The notes under the pieces are model-generated. The model did not search any database, was not told the DNA's origin, and saw only the letters and a list, made by a program, of their open reading frames with translations. Shown here in pieces: positions 40,873 through 50,725 of a stretch of 64,000 bases of DNA. This stretch comes from Streptomyces gobiensis (lineage in GTDB: Bacteria; Actinomycetota; Actinomycetes; Streptomycetales; Streptomycetaceae). Made by a program: the position numbers and the translations under genes. The DNA is taken from contig NZ_CP086120.1 of the NCBI RefSeq assembly GCF_021216675.1, positions 124,001-188,000 on the forward strand, written 5' to 3'. Numbering within the stretch: position 1 is the first letter of the stretch; every line of letters begins with the position of its first letter.

Positions 40873-40919
40873 GGCTCGCTACCGTACCTGCCGGAACGTT
40901 GCGCCCCTTGGTCCGCCCA

Positions 40920-42077
40920 TCATGCGCGAGGCCACAGTCGGCCGAAGGGCCGCACTCGGTCATCCGCGGCTACGGTGGAGGCGCCTTCCGCCACCGTCTC
41001 GTACACGGCGAGGATGTCCGCACCGACCGTGGACCAGTCGAAGCGGCGCACATGGCGGGCGGCGCGGTCCTGCAGCTCCTTGCGCCGCTTCGGATCGCTG
41101 AGCAGGCGCAGGGCCGCCTCGGCCAGGGCTCCGGCGTCCTCATTGGCGAACAGCTCGCCCGCCTCTCCCCCGTCCAGCACCTGGATGAAGGCGTCCAGAT
41201 CGCTGGCGAGCACCGGGGCCTGCGCGGACATTGCCTCCACGAGAATGATGCCGAAGCTCTCCCCGCCGAGATTGGGCGCGACGTAGAGGTCGACGCTGCG
41301 CAGCAGCCGCGCCTTGTCCTCGTCGCTGACCATGCCAAGGAACTCGACCCGCTCGCGCATCCGGTGCGGCAGGGCGGCGACGGCCTCCTCCTCGTCGCCG
41401 CGCCCGGCGACCAGCAGCCGGGTCTGCGGCCGCTCGGCGAGAATCTGCGGCAGGGCCTTCATCAGCACCGGCAGCCCCTTGCGTGGCTCGTCAATCCGGC
41501 CGATGAAGCCGATGGTGTCCCCCTGCCACTCCGTCTTGGGCTGGGCGCTGGCGAAGAAGTCGACATCGACGCCGTTGGGGATGACCACCGCGTCGCCGCC
41601 CAGGTGCTCGACCAGGGTGCGCCGGGCGTACTCGCTGACTGCGATACGGGCGCTGATCTTCTCCAGCGCGGGCTGCAGCATCGGATACGCCGCGATCATG
41701 GCCCGGGAGCGGGGGTTGGAGGTGTGGAAGGTGGCGACGATCGGGCCGCGCGCCGCCCAGCAGGAGAGCAGGGCAAGCGAGGGGGTGGTCGGCTCGTGGA
41801 TGTGCAGGACGTCGAAGTCGCCCTCATTCACCCAGCGGCGTACCCGGGCGGCGGACAGAAAGCCGAAGTTGAGCCGGGCCACCGAGCCGTTGTACGGCAC
41901 CGGCACGGCACGGCCCGCGGAGACCGCGTAGGGCGGCAACGGGGTCTCGTCATCGGCGGGAGCGAGTACGGACACCTCATGCCCCTGCCGGATCAGGTGC
42001 TCGGCCAGGTCGCGGATATGGAATTGGACACCACCGGGGACATCCCAGGAGTACGGGCAGACGATCCCGATCCTCAC
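40920..42077 (-). CDS. pimA: Phosphatidylinositol mannosyltransferase (PimA-like GT4)
   Basis: Transfers mannose from GDP-mannose to phosphatidylinositol. The GTG at 42077, overlapping the acyltransferase stop (GTGA), gives 385 residues starting RIGIVCPYSWDVPGG; longer starts run into the previous gene. A GT-B fold is indicated by the N-terminal GGVQFHIRDLAEHL, then FIGRIDEPRKGLPVL and the donor-site ESFGIILVEAMS. It is the third gene of a lipid cluster with PI-phosphate synthase and an acyltransferase, as in mycobacteria. Confidence 0.9.
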   Translation of the reverse strand: MRIGIVCPYSWDVPGGVQFHIRDLAEHLIRQGHEVSVLAPADDETPLPPYAVSAGRAVPVPYNGSVARLNFGFLSAARVRRWVNEGDFDVLHIHEPTTPSLALLSCWAARGPIVATFHTSNPRSRAMIAAYPMLQPALEKISARIAVSEYARRTLVEHLGGDAVVIPNGVDVDFFASAQPKTEWQGDTIGFIGRIDEPRKGLPVLMKALPQILAERPQTRLLVAGRGDEEEAVAALPHRMRERVEFLGMVSDEDKARLLRSVDLYVAPNLGGESFGIILVEAMSAQAPVLASDLDAFIQVLDGGEAGELFANEDAGALAEAALRLLSDPKRRKELQDRAARHVRRFDWSTVGADILAVYETVAEGASTVAADDRVRPFGRLWPRA

Positions 42078-42994
42078 GGTCGCTCCGATCCCGGGCTGTT
42101 CCGCACACGTGGCTCCAGGTCGGCGAGCCACAGCCGCTGAAGCATATGCCAGTTCTCCGGGTGCTCGGCGATCCCCGCCGCGAAACCATCGGCCATGGCC
42201 TGGGTCATGACCGCGGCCTTCTCCCGGCGGGTGCCGGTCTCGGGGATCTCCACCGGCGGAAGGACCCGGCCCTTCATGACCGGCGAGTCATCGAACCACA
42301 GCTGGGCCGGCAGCAGCAGCGCACCGGTCTGCTGGGCCAGCAGGGCCGGTCCACCGGGCATCCGCGCCGTCTCGCCGAAGAAATTCACCTCGATACCGGA
42401 GGCCGACAGATCACGGTCGGCGACCAGGGCGACCAGACCGCCCGCGCGCAGCCGCCGGGCGAGGACGCCGAAAGCGGCGCCGCCGGTGTGTGGCAGCACC
42501 TCCATTCCCAGGCTCTCGCGGTAGGCAACGAAACGGTCGTAAAGGCTCTCCGGCTTCAGCCGCTCGACGACCGTGGTGAGCGGGGTGCCGAGCTCGGTGG
42601 TGACCCAGGCTCCGGCCAGGTCCCAGTTGGCCATGTGCGGCGTTGCCAGAATGACGCCCCGGCCGGAGGCGATCCCATCGGTGAGACGGTGCAGCTCCTC
42701 GACCTCGACGCTGCGGCGAATCCGCTGCTCGCTCCAGGCGGGCATCCGGAAGGACTCGATCCAGTAGCGCATGTACGAGCGCATACCCGCTCGGGAGAGC
42801 TCCCTGAGCTGCTGCGGGGTGGCGTCGGGGACGACCCGGGCGAGGTTGGACTCCAGTCGGCGTACGCCCTCGCCGCGCCGCCGCCAGGCGGCGTCGCCGA
42901 TACGCCGTCCCAGCGGTACGGCGGTGCGCTCGGGAAGCCGCTTCACCGCGCCCCAGCCGAGCCCGTACAGGCCGTCGGCAAGCCGTTCCTTCAC
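42074..42994 (-). CDS. Phosphatidylinositol mannoside acyltransferase (LpxL/HtrB family)
   Basis: Peripheral membrane acyltransferase expected to acylate the mannose of PIM1 or PIM2. The 306 residues contain the HtrB-type HX4D motif HMANWD and the downstream VALVADRDLSASGIEVNFFG segment. The MPGGPALLAQQTGA region lines the acyl-CoA pocket. The GTG start at 42994 overlaps the previous stop by four bases. It corresponds in position to mycobacterial PatA. Confidence 0.9.
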   Translation of the reverse strand: MKERLADGLYGLGWGAVKRLPERTAVPLGRRIGDAAWRRRGEGVRRLESNLARVVPDATPQQLRELSRAGMRSYMRYWIESFRMPAWSEQRIRRSVEVEELHRLTDGIASGRGVILATPHMANWDLAGAWVTTELGTPLTTVVERLKPESLYDRFVAYRESLGMEVLPHTGGAAFGVLARRLRAGGLVALVADRDLSASGIEVNFFGETARMPGGPALLAQQTGALLLPAQLWFDDSPVMKGRVLPPVEIPETGTRREKAAVMTQAMADGFAAGIAEHPENWHMLQRLWLADLEPRVRNSPGSERP

Positions 42995-43686
42995 GCCGAT
43001 CCACTCCCCTGCTCCGCCCCGGTCCCGGACCCGGGCTCAGGCCCGGGCCCGGCGGCCGCGTCCGCCTCCGCCGCCTCGCGACGTACGGTCACCACCCGCT
43101 GTGCGAGGGTGACGAGGCTGCCCACGGCCACGACCCACAGCGCGATCGGCAGCAGCACCCCGATATGCGGGACACCGAATTTCTCAAAGCCGGCCAGCCC
43201 CGCGGACACCAGCGTGATGACCAGCCGCTCGGCCCGTTCGACGAGCCCGTTGACCCTGACCGGCAGCCCGATGCTCTCACCACGCGCCTTGGTGTACGAG
43301 ACCACCTGGCCGCTGGCGAGGCAGAAGATCGCCACCGCACAGAGCAGGATGCTGTCGCCCCTGCCCGCGTACCAGAGCGCCAGCCCGCCGAAGACGGCCG
43401 CGTCGGCGACCCGGTCAAGGGTGGAGTCCAGGAAAGCGCCCCAGCGGCTGGACGTCCCGGCCTGCCGGGCCATATTGCCGTCGATCAGATCCGAGAAGAC
43501 GAACAGCGTGATGGTGACGGCGCCCCAGAAGAACTCGCCCTGCGGGAAGAAGACCAGCGCTCCGGCCACCACCCCGCCCGTACCGATGAGAGTGACCGCG
43601 TCAGGGCTCACCCCCAGACGCAGCAGCAGTGCGGCGAACGGTGTGAGGACACGCGTGAAGAAGGCACGCGCGTACTTGTTCAGCAT
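42991..43686 (-). CDS. pgsA: CDP-alcohol phosphatidyltransferase (phosphatidylinositol phosphate synthase)
   Basis: Integral membrane enzyme that attaches inositol phosphate to CDP-diacylglycerol in actinobacteria. The ATG at 43686 gives 231 residues. The full CDP-alcohol signature D-x2-DG-x2-AR-x8-G-x3-D-x3-D is read in SDLIDGNMARQAGT followed by GAFLDSTLDRV. About five to six transmembrane helices follow. The C-terminus ends with a low-complexity Gly/Pro/Glu tail. It heads the pgsA-acyltransferase-pimA operon. Confidence 0.9.
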   Translation of the reverse strand: MLNKYARAFFTRVLTPFAALLLRLGVSPDAVTLIGTGGVVAGALVFFPQGEFFWGAVTITLFVFSDLIDGNMARQAGTSSRWGAFLDSTLDRVADAAVFGGLALWYAGRGDSILLCAVAIFCLASGQVVSYTKARGESIGLPVRVNGLVERAERLVITLVSAGLAGFEKFGVPHIGVLLPIALWVVAVGSLVTLAQRVVTVRREAAEADAAAGPGPEPGSGTGAEQGSGSA

Positions 43687-43950
43687 GGCCGTCCCGGAGG
43701 TTCGTTTACGAGCCGGATGGCGTGCGGCCACCGGCTGGCCCATCGTAGCCACGAGCCCCCGGGCAACCGCGAACGGATCGCGGCTGGCCGGGTTGAGCGG
43801 GAGCCATCGTCGAACAGGTCGATGATCGGCCAAATGTGCGATCTCGTTCAGCCGCCCGGTTACGGCGCCATGTGTGACGTATGGACGCATGGTGCTCCCA
43901 GTGGAAAGCTCGAAGAACCGCGGGTGTCGACCGAAGAGGCGGGACACATC

Positions 43951-46149
43951 ATGGGCGACAAGGCGAGCACACCCTCTGGAGCCGCCGGCAGGGCAACGGC
44001 GGCCGACCATCCCTCATCCATCCGGAATGTGGTGCTGGTCGGCCATAGCGGGTCCGGGAAAACAACTCTGGTCGAGGCCCTGGCGCTGGCCTCAGGCGCG
44101 GTGAACCGCGCGGGCCGGGTAGAGGACGGCGGCTCTCTGTCCGACTACGACGAGATCGAGCACCGGCAGCAGCGCTCGGTGCAAGTGTCGCTGGTGCCCG
44201 TCGAATGGGGCGGCATCAAGATCAATCTGCTGGATACTCCCGGATACGCCGACTTCGTCGGGGAGTTGCGGGCCGGTCTGCGGGCAGCGGACGCGGCCCT
44301 TTTCGTTGTCTCCGCGGCCGACGGTGTGGACGGGGGGACCCAGCTGGTCTGGAACGAATGCGCGGCGGTTGGCATGCCACGGGCCATCGTGGTCACCCAT
44401 CTGGACGCAGCCCGGGCGAACTTTCATGAAATGACCGCGGTCTGCCAGCGGATCTTCGGCGGCGACGACCCCGACGCCGTACTGCCGCTGTATCTGCCGC
44501 TGCACGGCGAACCGGGAGCGGACGGGCATCCACCGGTGGCCGGGCTGATCGGGCTGCTGTCCCAGCGGATCTTCGACTACTCCTCGGGCACCCGGACCGA
44601 CCGCGAGCCGGACCCCGGGCATCTGCCGCTGATCGAGGAGGCCCGCAACCGGCTCATCGAGGGGATCATCGCCGAGAGCGAGGACGAATCCCTGATGGAC
44701 CGCTATCTGGCCGGCGAGAGCCTGGACACCAAGACGCTCATCGAGGACCTCGAGAAGGCCGTCGCACGAGCCGTCTTCCACCCGGTGCTGGCCGCCGCAC
44801 CAGCCGCCGAGGGAGCCAGACAGGGACTGGGCACGGTAGAGCTCCTGGAGCTGATCACCGGGGGCTTCCCCACCCCCGAGGAGCGGGACATCCCGCCGGT
44901 CACCACCCCGCAGGGCAAGCCGCGGCCACCGCTGGTCTGCGACCCGGCCGGCCCGCTGGCGGCCGAGGTCGTGAAGACCTCATCCGACCCGTATGTGGGA
45001 CGCGTCTCCCTGGTGCGCGTCTTCTCCGGGACGCTGCGCCCCGACCAGACGGTCCATGTCTCGGGACACGGACTGGAGGACCGTGGTCACGAGGACCACG
45101 ATGTCGACGAGCGGGTGGGCGCGCTGACCTCTCCCTTCGGAAAACAGCAGCGCACCCTCAACCGGGCCATCGCGGGCGACCTCGCCTGTGTCGCCAAGCT
45201 GTCCCACGCCGAGACCGGAGACACCCTCTCCGGCAAGGACAACCCCCTGCTGATGGAGCCGTGGGTGATGCCCGATCCGCTGCTGCCGGTCGCCATCCGG
45301 GCACACAGCAAGGCGGACGAGGACAAGCTCTCCCAGGGCCTGTCCCGGCTGGTCGCCGAGGACCCGACCATGCGCCTGGAGCAGAACCCGCACACCCACC
45401 AGGTCGTGCTCTGGTGCCTGGGCGAGGCCCATGTGGATGTGGCGCTGGAGCGGCTGCGTACCCGCTACGGGGTACAGGTCGACACCGAGCCGCACCGGGT
45501 GTCGATGCGGGAGACCTTCGCTGGGCGGGCGGCCGGGCGCGGGCGGCATGTCAAACAGTCGGGCGGGCACGGCCAGTACGCCATCTGCGAGATCACCGTG
45601 GAGCCGCTGCCCGGCGGTTCGGGCATCGAGTTCGTCGACAAGGTGGTGGGCGGCGCGGTGCCCCGGCAGTTCATCCCCTCCGTCGAGAAAGGCGTACGCG
45701 CCCAGGCCACAAAGGGCGTCGCCGCCGGATATCCGCTCGTCGATGTGCGGGTGACGCTGCACGACGGCAAGGCGCACTCGGTGGACTCCTCGGACGCGGC
45801 CTTCCAGACCGCGGGAGCACTGGCGCTACGGGAAGCCGCTTCCCAGGCTTCAATCCATCTGCTGGAACCGGTCGCCGAGATCGAGGTCCTGGTCGCGGAC
45901 GAGTATGTCGGCTCCGTGATGAGCGATCTGTCAGGGCGGCGCGGCCGGGTCGTGGGCACCGAGCAGACCAGCGGCGGCACCACACTCGTACGGGCCGAGG
46001 TGCCGGAGATCGAGATCAGCCGCTACGCGGTGGATCTGCGCTCACTGTCCCATGGCACCGGGCGGTTCTCCCGCTCGTACATCCGTCATGAGCCCATGCC
46101 TCAGCAGCTCGCGGCGAAGATCCGCGAACAGACCGAGAACGGCGGCTGA
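43951..46149 (+). CDS. Elongation factor G-like protein with non-canonical GTPase motifs
   Basis: The 732 residues follow the EF-G domain order (G domain, domains II-V). G1 is intact (GHSGSGKTTL, 31-40). The G3 motif is DTPGY (95-99) instead of DTPGH, so the histidine needed for GTP hydrolysis is Tyr99. The G4 motif is THLD (149-152) instead of NKxD, and switch I (HRQQRSVQVS) differs from RGITI. The family includes mycobacterial EF-G2, reported to bind GTP without ribosome-stimulated hydrolysis. The ATG at 43951 has GAGGCGGG upstream; GTG at 43924 is an alternative start. Confidence 0.92.
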   Translation: MGDKASTPSGAAGRATAADHPSSIRNVVLVGHSGSGKTTLVEALALASGAVNRAGRVEDGGSLSDYDEIEHRQQRSVQVSLVPVEWGGIKINLLDTPGYADFVGELRAGLRAADAALFVVSAADGVDGGTQLVWNECAAVGMPRAIVVTHLDAARANFHEMTAVCQRIFGGDDPDAVLPLYLPLHGEPGADGHPPVAGLIGLLSQRIFDYSSGTRTDREPDPGHLPLIEEARNRLIEGIIAESEDESLMDRYLAGESLDTKTLIEDLEKAVARAVFHPVLAAAPAAEGARQGLGTVELLELITGGFPTPEERDIPPVTTPQGKPRPPLVCDPAGPLAAEVVKTSSDPYVGRVSLVRVFSGTLRPDQTVHVSGHGLEDRGHEDHDVDERVGALTSPFGKQQRTLNRAIAGDLACVAKLSHAETGDTLSGKDNPLLMEPWVMPDPLLPVAIRAHSKADEDKLSQGLSRLVAEDPTMRLEQNPHTHQVVLWCLGEAHVDVALERLRTRYGVQVDTEPHRVSMRETFAGRAAGRGRHVKQSGGHGQYAICEITVEPLPGGSGIEFVDKVVGGAVPRQFIPSVEKGVRAQATKGVAAGYPLVDVRVTLHDGKAHSVDSSDAAFQTAGALALREAASQASIHLLEPVAEIEVLVADEYVGSVMSDLSGRRGRVVGTEQTSGGTTLVRAEVPEIEISRYAVDLRSLSHGTGRFSRSYIRHEPMPQQLAAKIREQTENGG

Positions 46150-46244
46150 TGCCGGATACGCTGACGGTTCGGCACGATGTGTGCGGCATCCCGTAGTGGG
46201 GAACGGGCCCTTGGCCGGATGTGCGAACGAGAGTGGGGGCATAC

Positions 46245-47912
46245 GTGGCGGGCTTCGATGACCGACAGCAGGGCGTGGAGGTGGACTTCAGCCCGGGCGC
46301 GCAGATTCCGCTGACCGGCGCCGCCGGGCAGACCGCCGTCACCCAGGCGCTGGCCTCGGCCGCCTACCGGGACGGCTCGGTCGAAGATCTGCTGAAGGCC
46401 AATGAGGATGCCACGGTCAAGCCGCCCAAGCTCTCCCTGTTCGAGCCGAACCTGGGTGAGGCCTTCTCCCGCGCGGTGCAGGTGCGGGTGCTGGGCGGCG
46501 GACGCAAGCCACTGATCCAGTCGTTCGGCACCGACGCGCAGTCGATCGTCGACCACTGCATCGCCGCTACCCGGATCCGCAAGGAGCGCGATACCCGGCT
46601 CACCGTGGTGATGGTGGTCTTCGGGCTGATTTTCCTGCCCGGAGTGCTGATCTGGCTCGGCGGCTTCCAGCTCCGCCGGTCACTGGCCGGATCGCAGGAC
46701 AAGCGGGCCGGGGCGGTGGGCATCGCCGCTCTGGTGGCACTGGCCGCGGTGATCATCGTAGTCGCCATACAGCTGCCGTTCAGCGGCTTCTGGGCACTCT
46801 ATCTGCGCGCCATGCTGGTTGCCCCGGTCGTCGGCTGGCTGTGGGCCAAGCAGATCTGCGAGCGGTACGCGAAGGATCTCCGCGAATACTGGAAAGGGCT
46901 GCTGGGGGGCGCCGGTGTCGGGGCGAAGATCCCCGAGGCGGTGCCACAGGACCCCGGCGACGCCGAGGCCGAGCGGCTCCGGCAGGCCCTGACCAAGCTC
47001 GCCGCCGAGCAGAACAGCAACCTCGTCTTCTACGCCGGGCCCAAGGGCATACTCGGCATGGGCACCCGCTGGGGCAGCTGGCAGATGGCCGAGGAGCTGA
47101 CACCGGCCGAGGGCATGGACGACATCAACCCCTTCCGCAGCTGGGACGTGATACGTGCCATCCACGACCAGCTCCGGATGCTTGAGCGCGGCCCGCTGCA
47201 CACCGGCGGCTTCCCCAAGCCATCGATACGGCACTGGATCGTCTCCCCGGTGGGCGAGGGTGCCAAGGAGGTGGCACGGCCGGAGGGCCAAGAGGTCGAG
47301 GCATTCCAGATCAAGGACTTCGAGATCCAGCGGATCTGCAATGAGCAGCAGTTCGGCAGCGGGAACCGGCACTATCTCGGGGTGCAGTTCGTGCTGTGGG
47401 ACGGCCAGTTGATTATCACCATGCTCATCACCGTCACCGTGCTGCACCACACCCTGCGCATCGAGGTGACCGGGCACGCGCTCGGGCCGGTGCATCCGCT
47501 CTTCACCACAAAGCCCAGCCCGAAGCAGAAAGAGGTCGCCAAGAGCGTCAGGTTCTGGGAAACCAAGAGCGTGCCGCTACCGCTGGTGGAGGCGCGCGAG
47601 GTGGTACGGCTGACGGCACGTGCACCGCTCACCTGGTATCCGCCGGTGCTGGACTTCCTGGGCGGGAAGCTGACCCTGCCCGAGCCCTTCGGGCTCCGGC
47701 ACACCTGGGCGGACAAGCCGTGGCGGCACCGCTTTATGGCCGATGACGCGCTGCGCGCCGCCACCCCGGTGCTGCGGGTGGTACACGCGGCGGCGATCCG
47801 GGTGCTGGAGGAGAACGGCGTGCACACGGAGAAGTTCGGTGCCCGCGCGCAGTTCCTCAGCGGCGGGGTGCAGGCCCCCGTACCGAGCCAGGCCGACGAG
47901 TACAACGCCTGA
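46245..47912 (+). CDS. Conserved three-helix membrane protein of unknown function
   Basis: I do not recognise a domain. The GTG at 46245 after GGGGGC gives 555 residues; GTG at 46233 is also possible. A soluble N-terminal segment (1-117) is followed by three close transmembrane helices (118-141, 157-178, 182-201) and a large, probably cytosolic region of about 350 residues. That region has segments such as GPKGILGMGTRWGSWQM and LRHTWADKPWRH but no known catalytic motif. It follows the EF-G-like gene by 94 bases in the same direction, so co-expression is possible. Confidence 0.8.
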   Translation: MAGFDDRQQGVEVDFSPGAQIPLTGAAGQTAVTQALASAAYRDGSVEDLLKANEDATVKPPKLSLFEPNLGEAFSRAVQVRVLGGGRKPLIQSFGTDAQSIVDHCIAATRIRKERDTRLTVVMVVFGLIFLPGVLIWLGGFQLRRSLAGSQDKRAGAVGIAALVALAAVIIVVAIQLPFSGFWALYLRAMLVAPVVGWLWAKQICERYAKDLREYWKGLLGGAGVGAKIPEAVPQDPGDAEAERLRQALTKLAAEQNSNLVFYAGPKGILGMGTRWGSWQMAEELTPAEGMDDINPFRSWDVIRAIHDQLRMLERGPLHTGGFPKPSIRHWIVSPVGEGAKEVARPEGQEVEAFQIKDFEIQRICNEQQFGSGNRHYLGVQFVLWDGQLIITMLITVTVLHHTLRIEVTGHALGPVHPLFTTKPSPKQKEVAKSVRFWETKSVPLPLVEAREVVRLTARAPLTWYPPVLDFLGGKLTLPEPFGLRHTWADKPWRHRFMADDALRAATPVLRVVHAAAIRVLEENGVHTEKFGARAQFLSGGVQAPVPSQADEYNA

Positions 47913-47938
47913 CCGGAGCGGCTGGCCGGACGGCTGGC

Positions 47939-48511
47939 TCAGGCGTCGGAGGAGGCGTCGGAGCCGACGTCGGGCCAGGCGTCGGCGAGCATCCGGCGGG
48001 TGTCGGCCAGCAGCTGCGGCAGCACCTTGGTGTGGCCAATGACAGGCAGAAAATTGGTGTCCCCGCCCCAGCGCGGCACGACGTGCTGGTGGAGATGGGC
48101 GGCGATCCCCGCACCTGCCGCGCTGCCCTGATTGATGCCGATATTGAAACCGTGTGCACCCGAAACATTACGCAGGGCGGTCATGGCCTGCTTGGTGAAC
48201 TCGGCCAGCTCGACCGTCTCCTCGGCGGTCAGCTCGGTGTAGTCGGCGACATGCCGGAACGGGACGATCATGAGGTGGCCGCCGTTGTACGGGTACAGAT
48301 TCAACACCGCGTAGACGTGCGAGCCGCGCGCGACGATGAGCCCATCGGTATCGCTCTTCTCCGGGATGGCGCAGAACGGGCAGCCGTCACCGGCGCCCGG
48401 GCCGGTGGGCTTGTTCTCACCCTGGATGTACGCCATCCGGTGCGGCGTCCACAGCCGCTGGAACCCGTCCGGCGTCCCGACCCCGATCTGCTGCTCCGGC
48501 TCACTGCTCAT
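47939..48511 (-). CDS. HIT-family nucleotide hydrolase/phosphorylase
   Basis: The 190 residues contain the histidine triad HLHQHVVP (His139, His141, His143) and a CPFC zinc-binding pair at 44-47, the arrangement of the Ap4A phosphorylase/Rv2613c-type branch. Substrates of the group are dinucleoside polyphosphates such as Ap4A. The ATG at 48511 is chosen; ATG at 48523 is an alternative. It lies downstream of thrS, past a strong hairpin. In mycobacteria the same HIT gene precedes the pgsA-acyltransferase-pimA set. Confidence 0.9.
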   Translation of the reverse strand: MSSEPEQQIGVGTPDGFQRLWTPHRMAYIQGENKPTGPGAGDGCPFCAIPEKSDTDGLIVARGSHVYAVLNLYPYNGGHLMIVPFRHVADYTELTAEETVELAEFTKQAMTALRNVSGAHGFNIGINQGSAAGAGIAAHLHQHVVPRWGGDTNFLPVIGHTKVLPQLLADTRRMLADAWPDVGSDASSDA

Positions 48512-48540
48512 GCGGGCCAGCATATGGCGTAGGGGCAAGG

Positions 48541-48575
48541 GGAAGGGCCCCGGGGTTTGACCCCGGGGCCCTTCC
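48541..48575. terminator. Hairpin between thrS and the HIT gene
   Basis: GGAAGGGCCCCGGGG (48541-48555) pairs perfectly with 48561-48575 across the loop TTTGA. It lies 80 bases after the thrS stop and 30 bases before the HIT start. A very stable stem without a U-run. Confidence 0.65.
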
Positions 48576-48654
48576 CCGCGGAGTGCGGGGACCACGGTGA
48601 CAGTGACATCGCGCGGGATGCCGTGAGCGGATCACCCCGCCTGGCGGGGAACAT

Positions 48655-50634
48655 TCACACCTGGACCCGGCGCTCCACCACGTCAGCGATTTCGGCCAGG
48701 GCAAGGTGACGGGGAATCCCGTTTTTCTGGGACCCGTCGCGGTAGCGGAACGAAACCGCGTCGTTGGCCACATCCTCATCCCCGGCGATCACCATGAAGG
48801 GGATCTTGCTGCGCTGAGCGTTGCGGATTTTCTTCTGCATCCGGTCCGAGGAGGAGTCCACCTCCATGCGGAGCCCCTTGGCCTTGGCTGCGGTGGCGAA
48901 CTGCTCAAGGTAGGAGACGTGATCGTCGCCGATCGGGATACCGACCGCCTGCACCGGCGCCAGCCAGGCCGGGAAGGCGCCCGCGTAGTGTTCCAGCAGG
49001 ACCGCGAAGAAGCGCTCAATGCTGCCGAACAGCGCACGGTGGATCATGACCGGGCGCTGCCGGGAGCCATCGGCCGCGGTGTACTCGAGGTCGAAGCGCT
49101 CAGGCAGGTTGAAGTCGACCTGCACCGTGCTCATCTGCCAGGTGCGGCCAATGGCGTCGCGTGCCTGCACCGAGATCTTGGGCCCGTAGAAGGCGGCGCC
49201 ACCGGGGTCCATGACGAGTTCCAGTCCCTGCTTCTCGGCGGCCTGGCGCAGCGCCTCGGTGGCCTGCTCCCAGTTCTCGTCCGAGCCGATGAACTTCTCC
49301 GGATCCTTGGTGGACAGCTCCAGGTAGAAGTTCTCCAGGCCGTAGTCGCGCAGCAGGTTCAGCACAAAGGTGAGCAGCGAGTCCAGTTCCTCGCCCATCT
49401 GCTCCTTGGTGCAGTAGATGTGTGCGTCGTCCTGGGTGAAGCCGCGGGCCCTGGTGAGGCCGTGCACCACGCCGGACTTCTCGTAGCGGTACACCGTGCC
49501 GAACTCGAACATCCGCAACGGCAGCTCACGGTACGACCGCCCCCGGGCGTCGAAGATCAGGTTGTGCATGGGGCAGTTCATGGGCTTCAGGTAGTAGTCC
49601 TGGCCCTCGTCGAGCTGCATGGGCGGGTACATGCCGTCGGCGTACCAGTCCAGGTGGCCGGACCGTTCGAAGAGAACGCCCCTGGTGGCATGCGGGGTGT
49701 AGACGAACTGATAGTCGGCCTCTTCGTGCCGCTTGCGGGAGTAATCCTCCATCACCCGGCGGACGACACCGCCCTTGGGGTGGAAGACCGCCAGGCCGGA
49801 ACCGATGTCCTCCGGGATGGAGAACAGGTCCAGCTCGGCGCCCAGTCGGCGGTGATCGCGCTTCTCGGCCTCGGCGAGGAACTCCAGATGCGCCTTGAGC
49901 TGGTCCTTGGACGGCCAGGCGGTGCCGTAGATCCGCTGAAGCTGCTTGTTCTTCTCACTGCCGCGCCAGTACGCCGCAGCGGAGCGCATCAGCTTGAACG
50001 CCGGGATGTTCCGGGTGGTGGGCAGGTGCGGGCCCCGGCACAGGTCGCGCCAGGCCAGCTCGCCGGTCTTCAGGTCGATGTTGTCGTAGATGGTCAGCTC
50101 ACCGGCGCCGACCTCCGCGGAGGCGCCCTCGGCCGCATCGGCGGCGGCGCCCTTGAGGCCGATGAGTTCGAGCTTGTACGGCTCTGCTGCCAGCTCCTCG
50201 CGGGCGTCCTCGTCGGTGGTGACCCGACGGGAGAAGCGCTGGCCGCGCTTGACGATCTCCTGCATCTTCTTCTCGACGCGCTTGAGGTCGTCCGGGTGGA
50301 ATGGCTGGTCGACGTCGAAGTCGTAGTAGAAACCGTCCTTGATGGGCGGGCCGATGCCCAGCTTGGCCTCGGGGTAGAGCTCCTGCACGGCCTGGGCCAT
50401 GACGTGCGCGGTGGAGTGCCGCAGGATGTCCAGACCGTCCGGGCTGGACATCTCGACCGGCTCGACCACCTCGCCGTCGGCGACCTCGTACGCCAGGTCC
50501 TTGAGCTGACCGTCGACCCGGGCGGCGATGACGGTGCGCTCACCCTCGAAGAGCGCGGCGGCCGTCGTGCCCGTGGTCACCACGCGCTCTTCCCGCTCGG
50601 GTTCGCGTTGGATGATCACACGGACGTCTGACAC
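48655..50634 (-). CDS. thrS: Threonyl-tRNA synthetase
   Basis: Class II synthetase for tRNA-Thr. The GTG at 50634, after AGGAGAG, gives 659 residues; earlier starts lack family similarity. The TGS domain (about 1-75), the editing domain with [16 protein letters not shown] and its Cys/His site ([13 protein letters not shown]), and the catalytic core with [14 protein letters not shown] (zinc Cys) and [20 protein letters not shown] are visible. The anticodon domain ends near VERRVQV. No T-box leader was recognised. Confidence 0.97.
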   Translation of the reverse strand: MSDVRVIIQREPEREERVVTTGTTAAALFEGERTVIAARVDGQLKDLAYEVADGEVVEPVEMSSPDGLDILRHSTAHVMAQAVQELYPEAKLGIGPPIKDGFYYDFDVDQPFHPDDLKRVEKKMQEIVKRGQRFSRRVTTDEDAREELAAEPYKLELIGLKGAAADAAEGASAEVGAGELTIYDNIDLKTGELAWRDLCRGPHLPTTRNIPAFKLMRSAAAYWRGSEKNKQLQRIYGTAWPSKDQLKAHLEFLAEAEKRDHRRLGAELDLFSIPEDIGSGLAVFHPKGGVVRRVMEDYSRKRHEEADYQFVYTPHATRGVLFERSGHLDWYADGMYPPMQLDEGQDYYLKPMNCPMHNLIFDARGRSYRELPLRMFEFGTVYRYEKSGVVHGLTRARGFTQDDAHIYCTKEQMGEELDSLLTFVLNLLRDYGLENFYLELSTKDPEKFIGSDENWEQATEALRQAAEKQGLELVMDPGGAAFYGPKISVQARDAIGRTWQMSTVQVDFNLPERFDLEYTAADGSRQRPVMIHRALFGSIERFFAVLLEHYAGAFPAWLAPVQAVGIPIGDDHVSYLEQFATAAKAKGLRMEVDSSSDRMQKKIRNAQRSKIPFMVIAGDEDVANDAVSFRYRDGSQKNGIPRHLALAEIADVVERRVQV

Positions 50635-50725
50635 CGGATCTCTCCTGACTCTGGGCTGGGACGCGCCGACGATTGCCGTGCGCAGCAGGAATCGTACCGA
50701 GACCGGTCCCCTCCGCGCGAAACGG

